Positions 1-6,168 are shown, numbered from the stretch's first letter. The stretch is DNA of 6,269 nt from Candidatus Sulfotelmatobacter sp. (GCA_030037515.1 JASHRE010000564.1:1-6269), one strand, 5' to 3'. The notes: generated from the letters alone by a model not told the origin. Made by a program: numbers and translations.

Positions 1-97
1 TGTAGCCCAGACAATCGACAAATCCAATCACAACCCCCCAAAAAGCTGTTCTGGCCGGGTAAAAGCGGACATCTCGCCCTCTGCCCGCCCTTGCCTG

Positions 98-280
98 TTG
101 CCCCCGCACCTAGGCAATTTCAAAGTGTCCTCGAAGAGTAGCCATGATGGAGCACGTTCGTCCAAGAAGGGCGCATTTGCAATCGAGGAGACACAAAAAT
201 GCCCGGTAGTGGCGGGCGCTCCTGGAGTCAAGGACGAAGGCAGCTTCGTTGGAGACTTAGCAAACGGAGAATGTCCATGA
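98..280 (+). CDS. Doubtful 60-codon ORF, unrecognised
   Basis: Open frame with a possible TTG start at 98 or GTG start at 125; there is no ATG start. The predicted product resembles no family I know. Its second half (residues about 25-60) is fairly ordinary in composition, with segments such as KKGAFAIEETQKCPVVAG, and its codons are not obviously random. No convincing Shine-Dalgarno sequence precedes either start. Its TGA (278-280) overlaps an ATG at 277 in the frame of the 199-330 ORF, forming an ATGA junction. A minus-strand frame is also open across almost the same bases, so open length alone proves little here. It may be a remnant of a larger gene or chance; I do not assign a function. 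Confidence 0.15.
   Translation: MPPHLGNFKVSSKSSHDGARSSKKGAFAIEETQKCPVVAGAPGVKDEGSFVGDLANGECP
185..190 (+). promoter_or_regulatory. Strong Shine-Dalgarno for the 199 start
   Basis: GAGGAG lies 8 bases before the ATG at 199. This is the best-placed ribosome binding site seen upstream of any start in the window; neither large gene has one. It is the main reason for listing the small ORF that follows. The same bases encode Glu-Glu in the overlapping 98-280 frame, so they could also be fortuitous. Confidence 0.3.
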
Positions 281-330
281 ACAAGGACGGAGAAAACCCC
301 AACGTCGTGCCGGTGAACGAGATCCACTAG
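199..330 (+). CDS. Candidate 43-residue small protein
   Basis: This ORF runs from ATG at 199 to TAG at 328-330. GAGGAG sits 8 bases upstream of the start. The product has two unlike halves. Residues 1-24 are very basic, with many Arg and Trp residues (for example RRQLRWRLSKRR), while residues 25-43 (MSMNKDGENPNVVPVNEIH) are polar and acidic. The first half uses mixed Arg codons (CGA, AGG, CGT, AGA, CGG), but the second half strongly prefers C or G at third positions, which is more coding-like. I recognise no family, signal peptide or membrane segment. It may be a genuine small basic protein, or the end of a decayed longer gene entered through an artificial start. Support comes only from the ribosome binding site and the codon pattern. 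Confidence 0.28.
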   Translation: MPGSGGRSWSQGRRQLRWRLSKRRMSMNKDGENPNVVPVNEIH

Positions 331-799
331 TAATTGCCGAGTAGGCGGAACTCGGCCAAGCGGGTAGGCGGTGACTCGCCCGTAATTCGCAAAACAGCAC
401 TTCCCCCTAAAAACCCTCGTTGAGCGAGTTGGCGATTTGAACTAAGCCGCTGGCGCGGCGGACGCTTGTGCGTGTTCGAGGGTCGCCGTTTTCGTGGAAG
501 CAAGACTTTTTCTGCGTCGAGTGGCAGCATACTGCTGTGCCAAGACTTTCCTTTGCAACGAAACTCAACAGTTGGCATAGCTCAGGCGATAAAATGGCGA
601 AACGTGCATTGAAACCCCATACCATATATTTATAGCCCTCCGCGTCCGCCGCAAACGCCAGCGGCTTCCTCCAAATCGCCCTATCGCAAATGCCTCGGCG
701 GGACACACTCGTGGACTGTCGCGGCTGCACGGCGCCGACGCATTTGTCGATAGGGGCCTACGATTTACCAACAAGGCACCGAGACACGCAGCAAAAATA
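331..799. other. Non-coding or fully decayed stretch
   Basis: No frame on either strand gives a product I recognise. The longer open frames lie on the minus strand, lack ribosome binding sites and have atypical composition. Several short matches to tRNA pieces occur, such as TAGCTCAGG near 573 and GTTCGAGG at 474-481, but none completes a cloverleaf with a proper T arm and anticodon arm. The only internal structure noted is the nested inverted repeat at 413-483. Confidence 0.5.
413..483. repeat. Nested inverted repeats, cloverleaf-like
   Basis: A perfect 7-bp outer pairing, ACCCTCG (413-419) with CGAGGGT (477-483), encloses three small perfect stems in order: AGTT/AACT (427-430, 440-443), GCCGC/GCGGC (446-450, 455-459) and ACGC/GCGT (462-465, 470-473). 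The overall size of 71 bases resembles a tRNA. However, the middle loop has only 4 bases and no T arm adjoins the outer stem on either strand, so it is not a normal tRNA. It could be a structured RNA, a decayed tRNA-like element or a chance fold. Confidence 0.25.
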
Positions 800-1150
800 A
801 TGAGTTTCCCCATGACTCCGCGTCTGCGCTGCTGGACATCCGTTCGAGTTCTGGGAGGGCCCTTGGCGAAAATCTTCTTCGCGAATTCTTCCTTTTCTGT
901 CTTTTTCGTCGGGAGCGTGCTCGTCCAATCCTTTGTTTGACGAAGATCGTCGCCGGGCGGCTCGGCTATCCGCGCGACCCAAACTTGCTGATCATTCATG
1001 CAGGTGATCTCGGGGTTGCCCATTCGCAAGATGCCGCGAGCCCCGACGCGCTCGATCGCGGGCCCGTGAGTTCGGCGAGCATCATGGTTCCCTGCCCTTG
1101 GCCGACTGAGGTCGCAGGCGAAGGCGCATCCGGATGCCGACCTCTACTGA
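800..1150 (+). pseudogene. ChbG/HpnK (YdjC-like) deacetylase, 5' remnant
   Basis: Intact members of this family are metal-dependent sugar deacetylases. The core fragment reads LLIIHAGDLGVAHS (985-1026) followed by SSASIMVPCPW, matching the family N-terminal region LIIHADDxGxxHS...SASIMVPCPW. It is clearly broken. From ATG 800 (or 812) one frame gives a hydrophobic signal-peptide-like stretch ending near GSVLVQS, then stops at 938-940. Homology resumes in another frame (RLGYPRD at 958-978) and continues to TEVA (ending 1116). It then returns to the first frame as AKAHPDADL (1118-1144), which looks like a net 5-base loss. TAC and TGA follow, and the rest of the gene is absent. The usual Asp-Asp pair is Gly-Asp here (GGT at 1003-1005), removing a metal-site Asp. 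No Shine-Dalgarno precedes ATG 800. The family call is secure; the signal-peptide part is less so. Confidence 0.8.
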
Positions 1151-1170
1151 ATCGGCCCTGCAGGAAATGA

Positions 1171-1285
1171 AGTCATCCCGAGCGGAGCCGTTTTTCTGCC
1201 GGCGAAGCGAGGGATCCTGCGTGAACCAGGTTGAGTTCTGCGCACGCGAGATCCCTCGCTCCGCTGATAAGGGCGCGGGGATGAC
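1171..1285. repeat. Dispersed intergenic palindromic repeat
   Basis: The two ends and the centre pair with each other. GTCATCCC (1172-1179) pairs with GGGATGAC (1278-1285), and a 21-base arm at 1203-1223 pairs with 1243-1263 with three mismatches, including the perfect core AGCGAGGGATC/GATCCCTCGCT. The motif 'GTCATCCCGAGCGGAG ... GCGAAGCGAGGGATC' resembles a repeat I recall as common between genes in Acidobacteriota genomes. The single-stranded form would fold into a long hairpin. It encodes no transposase. A 42-codon frame through it (ATG 1167) is a by-product of the repeat. It begins about 25 bases after homology to the ChbG-like gene ends. Confidence 0.65.
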
Positions 1286-1299
1286 GCCTTCGTGAACGT

Positions 1300-1321
1300 T
1301 TTGAGTGCGGGATGTCTCAAA
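1300..1321. repeat. Short inverted repeat upstream of HD-GYP gene
   Basis: TTTGAG (1300-1305) and CTCAAA (1316-1321) are a perfect 6-bp inverted pair separated by 10 bases, about 85 bases upstream of the putative -10 at 1407. The size suits a dimeric regulator site, but a chance occurrence is equally possible. Confidence 0.15.
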
Positions 1322-1406
1322 CCCGGTACCGGTCGTGCCATTCCGATTGGTACTTTCGTAATGGCGGCAGCGTTCGCTTTTCCCGCCGGGCGAGTTTATT
1401 CCCCGA

Positions 1407-1412
1407 TAAAAT
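1407..1412 (+). promoter_or_regulatory. Possible -10 box for the HD-GYP gene
   Basis: TAAAAT matches TATAAT at five of six positions and lies in a short A/T-rich stretch 44 bases before ATG 1457. No recognisable -35 element lies 16-18 bases upstream. The overlapping CCGATAA resembles a flagellar sigma-factor -10, but the matching -35 is absent, so I do not favour that reading. Confidence 0.3.
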
Positions 1413-1456
1413 TTTGGTGATGCCTTGAAATCGGCCTCCACTCCCCGGGTCGGCCG

Positions 1457-3331
1457 ATGGCGTTCAAATCCAGGAAACCTTTGTCTTCCGCCACTTCCAG
1501 CCACGCGCGTATACCGATTTTGTACGTCATCCTTGGTGTCCTTCTGGCGATCAGCACCATCCCGATGTACTTTTACTCGACCCAGGTGGTGGCCAGCAAT
1601 CGGCAACGCCTGGAAACAAACGAGCAGCTGCTGCAGAACACGGTGACGCGTTCTTTGGCCGACGACCTTTCGCAGCAAGAACGTGCGCAGAGGCTAATGC
1701 TAGAGAACCTGTCGTCTGCGATCCAGGTCGCCAGCGGTGGCGACATTGGCGGGCAGAATATCGAAGCTCCCGAACTGCGGGCTTTGCTGGAAAATTTCGT
1801 TTCGTCCTCGGATGATATCGCTTATGCAACGCTGCTCAATTCCGAAGCCAAAGGCATCTTTTCGGGAAATATTGCGCCGGACGCATTTTTGCAGCGCGAA
1901 CTGGAGCGCGCCTACGTCGCCGCTCGCGACGGCCGCGTCTACAACGGCCAAGCACTCGTGGTGGGCGAAGGCAAGTCTGCGCGGACGGTCTTCTTGGTAA
2001 GTTCTCCAGTCAAATACGGCACGCGATTTCTGGGAATGGTCGCCTCGGTCGTCGACCTGCAGTTTTTGATCCGACGCCTGCACGAGATCAGCGGCGGAGG
2101 GCTCACGCCTTACGTGGTCGATTCCCAGGGACGCCTGGTGGCCGCGGCCAGCCCTGAGTTCGCCACCGGCCAGGACATGAAGAATCTGGAGATCGTGAAA
2201 AGCTTTGTCGAGCGAGGCAACAAAGCACAGTTCGCTGAGACCAAGCAGTTCACGATCCGAAACGGCTCTGAGCGCGTTGAAATGCTTGGCACTTACAGCC
2301 CGGTCAGTTCGCTCGATTGGGCCGTTATTGTGCAGAAGCCGACCCGCGATGCCTACAGCGATGTCTACGATATGCAGCGAGTGGCGCGTCTTTTGGCTGT
2401 TGGAGTTGTGCTGCTGAGCATCTTAGTCAGCATTTTTGCCGCCCGGCGGATTACTAATCCGCTACACATTCTGACCCAATCCAGCCGCGCCCTGGCCAAA
2501 GGCGATTTCTCGCAGCGCGTGCGTCTGTTGAGCCGAACCGAAATCGGCGAACTGGCTCAGACTTTTAACACAATGTCGGAAGAACTCGAACGCTTCGTCG
2601 AAGACCTCAAGCGCGCCGCCGAAGAAAATCGCGCACTGTTCATGGGTTCGATCCAGATGCTGGCCGGCGCGGTCGACGAAAAAGATCCCTACACGCGCGG
2701 CCACTCTGACCGCGTGACACGTTATTCCATGCTGATTGGCGAAGAAATGAAGCTCGACAGTACCTTCATGGAAACGTTGCAAGTTTCCGCGCAACTTCAT
2801 GATGTGGGGAAGATTGGCATCGAGGATCATATTCTTAAAAAGCCCGGTGCGCTGACCGAAGAAGAATTTGAAGTCATAAAGACGCACACAACCAAGGGTG
2901 CGAACATTCTGCGTCCGGTCACGCAACTGGCAGAAATGCTGCCTGGCATCGAATTGCACCACGAAGCGCTCGATGGCCGGGGATATCCCTATGGGCTGAA
3001 GGGCGATCAGATTCCGCTGCTGGCGCGGGTGATTGCCGTGGCCGATACGTTTGACGCATTGACAACGAATCGTCCGTATCAGCAGGCCCACACGCCGGAG
3101 CAGGCTTTGCAGATCATTCGAAATCTGGCCGGCAAGCGGCTGGACCCCACGGCAGTCGAGGCTTTATTAGCCGTCTATGCCCGCGGAGAAATCAAAATTC
3201 AGCGCTTTACGATCAAACGGCCGATCATGGCCGCTTCCACCGAGGCTTCGGCTCCTGCAAGCCCCCTTGCCTCCACACCACCCATCCCGGCTCCGGCGGA
3301 AGTTGGGGCGCTCGAACGCACACGGGTCTAA
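1457..3331 (+). CDS. Cache-HAMP-HD-GYP receptor, c-di-GMP phosphodiesterase
   Basis: Predicted inner-membrane receptor of 624 residues that hydrolyses cyclic di-GMP in response to an outside signal. Segments in order: short basic N-terminus; membrane helix about 19-41; extracytoplasmic Cache-like sensor about 44-305; second membrane helix about 309-328; HAMP linker about 329-381; HD-GYP domain about 395-570; Ala/Pro-rich tail about 590-618. Catalytic signatures are all present: RGHSDRV (His416), HDVGKIGI (His448-Asp449), KTH (His477), HHEALDGRGYP (501-511) and DTFDALTTNRPY (530-541). The enzyme is therefore probably active. ATG 1457 is the only usable start, because an in-frame stop lies at 1418-1420 and no other start codon lies between. 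No Shine-Dalgarno precedes it. The ligand cannot be read from the sequence, and Cache is assigned by architecture rather than by a diagnostic motif. A hairpin terminator follows 66 bases after the stop codon. Confidence 0.93.
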   Translation: MAFKSRKPLSSATSSHARIPILYVILGVLLAISTIPMYFYSTQVVASNRQRLETNEQLLQNTVTRSLADDLSQQERAQRLMLENLSSAIQVASGGDIGGQNIEAPELRALLENFVSSSDDIAYATLLNSEAKGIFSGNIAPDAFLQRELERAYVAARDGRVYNGQALVVGEGKSARTVFLVSSPVKYGTRFLGMVASVVDLQFLIRRLHEISGGGLTPYVVDSQGRLVAAASPEFATGQDMKNLEIVKSFVERGNKAQFAETKQFTIRNGSERVEMLGTYSPVSSLDWAVIVQKPTRDAYSDVYDMQRVARLLAVGVVLLSILVSIFAARRITNPLHILTQSSRALAKGDFSQRVRLLSRTEIGELAQTFNTMSEELERFVEDLKRAAEENRALFMGSIQMLAGAVDEKDPYTRGHSDRVTRYSMLIGEEMKLDSTFMETLQVSAQLHDVGKIGIEDHILKKPGALTEEEFEVIKTHTTKGANILRPVTQLAEMLPGIELHHEALDGRGYPYGLKGDQIPLLARVIAVADTFDALTTNRPYQQAHTPEQALQIIRNLAGKRLDPTAVEALLAVYARGEIKIQRFTIKRPIMAASTEASAPASPLASTPPIPAPAEVGALERTRV

Positions 3332-3396
3332 CGACCTTATAAGGATTCGTGTCCCGCTTTGGGGCGTGCCGTGGAAAAGGGCGCCGGGCACACATT

Positions 3397-3419
3397 TTCG
3401 GGCGCTTAGCCCGAGTTTT
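3397..3419 (+). terminator. Intrinsic terminator after HD-GYP gene
   Basis: TCGGGC (3398-3403) pairs perfectly with GCCCGA (3409-3414) around a 5-base GCTTA loop, with a possible extra T-G pair outside. A run of four T (3416-3419) follows. The T run is short, so termination may be partial. It lies 66 bases after the HD-GYP stop and immediately before the kinase promoter, separating the two transcription units. Confidence 0.6.
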
Positions 3420-3435
3420 CCCCAGCCGATGCGGC

Positions 3436-3441
3436 TATAAT
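3436..3441 (+). promoter_or_regulatory. Perfect -10 box for the kinase gene
   Basis: TATAAT matches the housekeeping sigma-factor consensus exactly in an otherwise G/C-rich gap. Transcription would be expected to start near 3447-3449, only about 4-6 bases before ATG 3453. The hexamer at -35 spacing (around 3413-3418, GAGTTT) is poor, and there is no extended -10 TG. This suggests activator dependence or a -10-driven promoter. Confidence 0.55.
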
Positions 3442-3452
3442 GCCCTAGACGA

Positions 3453-6056
3453 ATGCCTCTGACCTCTGGCACCATGCTCGGCCAATACGAGATCCTTTCT
3501 CCTGTTGGCGCAGGCAGCATGGGGCAAGTGTATCGCGCTCGCGATACGCTGCTGGACCGCGAAGTAGCCATCAAGGTTCTGCCCGACCTGGTTTCTTCCT
3601 CGCGCAACCGCTTGCTGCGTTTTGAGCAGGAGGCCAAAGCGGCTGCGGCTCTGAATCATCCGAACATTCTTGCCGTCTACCAGATGGGCAGCTACCAGGG
3701 AGTGCCTTACCTAGTTTCGGAGCTGCTGGAGGGCAAGACTCTGGCCGAGACAATCCGGCGGGGCCCGCTGCCGCTGCGAAAGGCCCTGGAATATGCGGTT
3801 CAGATCGCGGAGGGATTGGCGGCCGCGCACGAAAAAGGCATCGTGCACCGGGACCTGAAACCCGACAACCTGTTCATAACCAAAGAGGGGCGGGTCAAGA
3901 TTCTCGATTTCGGTCTGGCCAAGCTGGCGGAGCAGAAGGAATCGAGCATCGACCAGATGCCAACGATGACTTTGCCGGGCGTCGCCATGGGGACAGTTGG
4001 TTACATGTCGCCGGAGCAGGTGCGCGGTTTGGCGACCGATCACCGCACCGATATTTTTGCCTTCGGCGCAATTCTGTACGAGATGGTTATGGGGACGCGC
4101 TCCTTTCAAAAGCCCACTGATGCCGACACGATCAGCGCAATTCTGAATGAAGAGCCCCCGCCGATGTCGCAGCTTTCGCCCGACACCCCGCCGGGGGTGG
4201 AGCGCGTGGTGCAGCGATGTCTGGAGAAAAATCCCGAGCAACGCTTTCATTCGGCGTCGGATCTGGCTTTTGCTCTGGAGGCTTTGCTCGACCCGAGCAG
4301 TTCGACGGCGAGCAGTATTCATGCGCTTCCGAAGGAGCAGCCGCGGCGTGTGAACCGCGCGTATCTGGCCGGCGCGGCGGTAGCGATCTCTGTCATCGCG
4401 ATTTCTGCATATTGGTTACTTGTGCCTCCGCCGACGCCCCACATCGGCAACTACATTCAACTCACGCACGACGGACGGCCGAAATCGCTCATTGGCACCG
4501 ATGGAACCAGGCTCTATCTCAGCCTGGGCGAAGTGCGGGAGGGCAGCTTCCGGTCGCGCGGTGTGGCAGAGATGTCGGTCGGAGGCGGCGAACCGGTCAA
4601 GCTGACGAATCTGCCTTCTGTCAACATCTCTCCGCTAGACCTTTCACCGGATGGGTCGGAAATCCTGGTGGTGAATGGTCAGGGCGCGCCGCCCCAAGGG
4701 CCATTGTGGAGTTTTCCAGTGCTGGGCGGTTCCCCACGCAAGCTTGGTGATTCGATCGCCGAGACCGCGGCATGGTCTCCGGACGGAAAGATGCTTGCAT
4801 TTACGAATCTGCGCGAGTTGTTCACGGCGAAGGCGGATGGCTCCGCGCCCCGCAAGCTGGCGGAGGTTACCGGTGACATTCTGAACGTTGCGTGGTCTCC
4901 GGACGGACACTCATTGCGGTTTGATTCTTCGGAAACGGCGGGGACCGTAGGCCAGCAGATGGAATGGGAAGTTGCGTCGTATGGAGCCGGACTGCACCGC
5001 CTGTTTGCTGGCTGGCATAATCCGCCGAATGAGTGCTGCGGTCGTTGGACGCCGGATGGAAACTTCTTTGTCTTCCAATCGCAAGATCAAATCTGGGCGC
5101 TTCCGAAAAACCGTAGATTGTTCCGAGGCGATCCCCAACCGGTGCAGCTGACTTCGAGTCCGCTCTCACTCTCTTTGCCGCTTCCGAGCAAAGACGGCAA
5201 AAAATTGTTTATGCTGGGTCGCGTTTATCGCGGTGAACTCACCCGCTATGACGCGAAAGCGAAACAATTCGTGCCGTTTCTGGAGGGCATCTCGGCGGAA
5301 TTCGTCGACTTCTCCAAAGACGGGCAGTGGGTCACGTACGTTTCGTATCGCGATGGCGCGCTGTGGCGCAGCAAACTGGATGGCAGCGAGCGGCTGCAGT
5401 TGACCTATCCGCCGATGTATCCTGTGCTGCCGCGGTGGTCGCCGGATGGCAAAGAGATCATCTTTTTTGAATTTGCTTTGAGCGTGCACAAACCTGCGCG
5501 CATGTATGAGATTTCGCCGGAGGGCGGCACACCCCAGCTCATTTTGCCTGAAGATCAATCTCAGCAGCTCGATCCGAACTGGTCGCCGGATGGAACGAAA
5601 ATTATTTTTGCCGGTGAGTCGAACGATCCTTCGTCGGTGATTCACATTCTCGATCTGGCCAACAAGAAAGTCTCCGATGTGCCCGGTTCGCAGGGGCTCT
5701 ATTCGCCGCGCTGGTCGCCGGATGGACATTTTCTCGCGGCCTTTTCGGAGGACTCGAGAACCGTCCTCTTGTTCGATTTCTCCGCGCAGAAATGGACGCC
5801 GCTGGCAACCGGCTCGCTGGGCTGGCTGTGCTGGTCGCACGACGCGCGGTACGTCTATGTGCTGGATTTCAGCGCCAAGGAAGCTGTGGTGCGCATTGAC
5901 GTGCGCGATCACAAGACCGAGCCAGTTGCGGACCTGACCAACATGATCACGACAGGCCGCTACGGCGCCGCTCTGGCGCTTGCTCCGGATGATTCTCCAC
6001 TGATGTTGCGCGATACGGGATCACAGGATGTGTACGCGGTGGATTGGGTGGAGTAG
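3453..6056 (+). CDS. Transmembrane Ser/Thr kinase with WD40/TolB-like propeller
   Basis: Predicted 867-residue membrane receptor kinase that phosphorylates Ser/Thr on cytoplasmic targets. The kinase domain spans about 11-275 and has every key element: glycine loop GAGSMGQVY (19-27), VAIK with Lys41, helix-C Glu60, HRDLKPDN (132-139, catalytic Asp134), DFG (152-154), a Thr-rich activation segment and GTVGYMSPEQ (180-189). A single membrane helix lies at about 302-323. The rest is an extracytoplasmic propeller with repeated WSPDG-type turns (near 397, 441, 481, 532, 579, 621, 662, 710, 754 and 794). The motif NECCGRWTPDG (526-536) carries adjacent cysteines. Kinases of this architecture are abundant in Acidobacteriota, and the N-terminus MPLTSGTMLGQYEIL fits their usual start, which favours ATG 3453 over ATG 3474. 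Neither start has a Shine-Dalgarno, and the -10 box implies a nearly leaderless mRNA. The sensed ligand and targets are unknown. Confidence 0.93.
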   Translation: MPLTSGTMLGQYEILSPVGAGSMGQVYRARDTLLDREVAIKVLPDLVSSSRNRLLRFEQEAKAAAALNHPNILAVYQMGSYQGVPYLVSELLEGKTLAETIRRGPLPLRKALEYAVQIAEGLAAAHEKGIVHRDLKPDNLFITKEGRVKILDFGLAKLAEQKESSIDQMPTMTLPGVAMGTVGYMSPEQVRGLATDHRTDIFAFGAILYEMVMGTRSFQKPTDADTISAILNEEPPPMSQLSPDTPPGVERVVQRCLEKNPEQRFHSASDLAFALEALLDPSSSTASSIHALPKEQPRRVNRAYLAGAAVAISVIAISAYWLLVPPPTPHIGNYIQLTHDGRPKSLIGTDGTRLYLSLGEVREGSFRSRGVAEMSVGGGEPVKLTNLPSVNISPLDLSPDGSEILVVNGQGAPPQGPLWSFPVLGGSPRKLGDSIAETAAWSPDGKMLAFTNLRELFTAKADGSAPRKLAEVTGDILNVAWSPDGHSLRFDSSETAGTVGQQMEWEVASYGAGLHRLFAGWHNPPNECCGRWTPDGNFFVFQSQDQIWALPKNRRLFRGDPQPVQLTSSPLSLSLPLPSKDGKKLFMLGRVYRGELTRYDAKAKQFVPFLEGISAEFVDFSKDGQWVTYVSYRDGALWRSKLDGSERLQLTYPPMYPVLPRWSPDGKEIIFFEFALSVHKPARMYEISPEGGTPQLILPEDQSQQLDPNWSPDGTKIIFAGESNDPSSVIHILDLANKKVSDVPGSQGLYSPRWSPDGHFLAAFSEDSRTVLLFDFSAQKWTPLATGSLGWLCWSHDARYVYVLDFSAKEAVVRIDVRDHKTEPVADLTNMITTGRYGAALALAPDDSPLMLRDTGSQDVYAVDWVE
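4773..5727 (+). repeat. Coding repeats of propeller WSPDG turns
   Basis: Near-identical DNA words encode successive propeller turns: TGGTCTCCGGACGGA at 4773 and 4893, and TGGTCGCCGGATGG at 5437, 5580 and 5713. They are sequence echoes of the protein repeat rather than a separate element. The shared wording within each group suggests blade duplication or gene conversion. Confidence 0.6.
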
Positions 6057-6168
6057 AGGGCACCAACCTTCCGTCACCTGACAGCGGCACCCCCCTACTC
6101 ACGCCACGTGGCTGTCCCTGGCAGTTATAGAAAGACCACGAACGTGAGACGTTAAATGCGGGAGCGCG
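6057..6168. other. Intergenic stretch downstream of the kinase
   Basis: No gene is recognised here. It contains a perfect 10-base palindrome, GCCACGTGGC (6103-6112), partly inside a wider pairing of GACAGC (6080-6085) with GCTGTC (6111-6116). No T run follows, so this is not a convincing terminator; the palindrome could be a protein-binding site. Confidence 0.35.

Noticed and set aside
40..75. Sequence around GTTCTGGCCGGGTAAAAGCGGACAT, suspected end of an IS21-like element
   Set aside because: No inverted partner copy and no transposase fragment occur in the window; the resemblance is only an impression.
28..327. 99-codon minus-strand ORF
   Set aside because: It needs a GTG start without a ribosome binding site, and its composition matches nothing I recognise; it overlaps the better supported small ORF.
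413..425. GTTGAGC as an integron attC core site
   Set aside because: No matching RYYYAAC site lies at an attC-like distance on the required side.
470..486. T-loop-like TTCGAGG with flanking bases, as part of a tRNA on the plus strand
   Set aside because: Only three of five T-stem pairs form and no acceptor stem fits around it; the perfect stem nearby (413-419/477-483) is incompatible with a T arm at that place.
573..600. TAGCTCAGG resembling a tRNA D arm
   Set aside because: The D stem lacks its partner bases, and no anticodon arm, T arm or matching acceptor strand follows.
830..860. GTTCGAG and an antisense 'PRTRT' reading typical of reverse-read tRNAs
   Set aside because: Flanking bases do not pair, and the region is better explained as the signal-peptide part of the deacetylase remnant.
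1167..1295. 42-codon ORF starting at ATG 1167 just after AGGA
   Set aside because: It runs through the dispersed palindrome, has only a 1-3 base spacer, and its product is a translation of the repeat.
1402..1410. CCCGATAA as a flagellar (sigma-28) -10 box
   Set aside because: No TAAA-type -35 lies at the required distance upstream.
1082..1678. 198-codon minus-strand ORF
   Set aside because: It crosses the pseudogene end, the palindrome and the start of the HD-GYP gene in antisense, with an unusual Arg/Gly/Ser-rich product.
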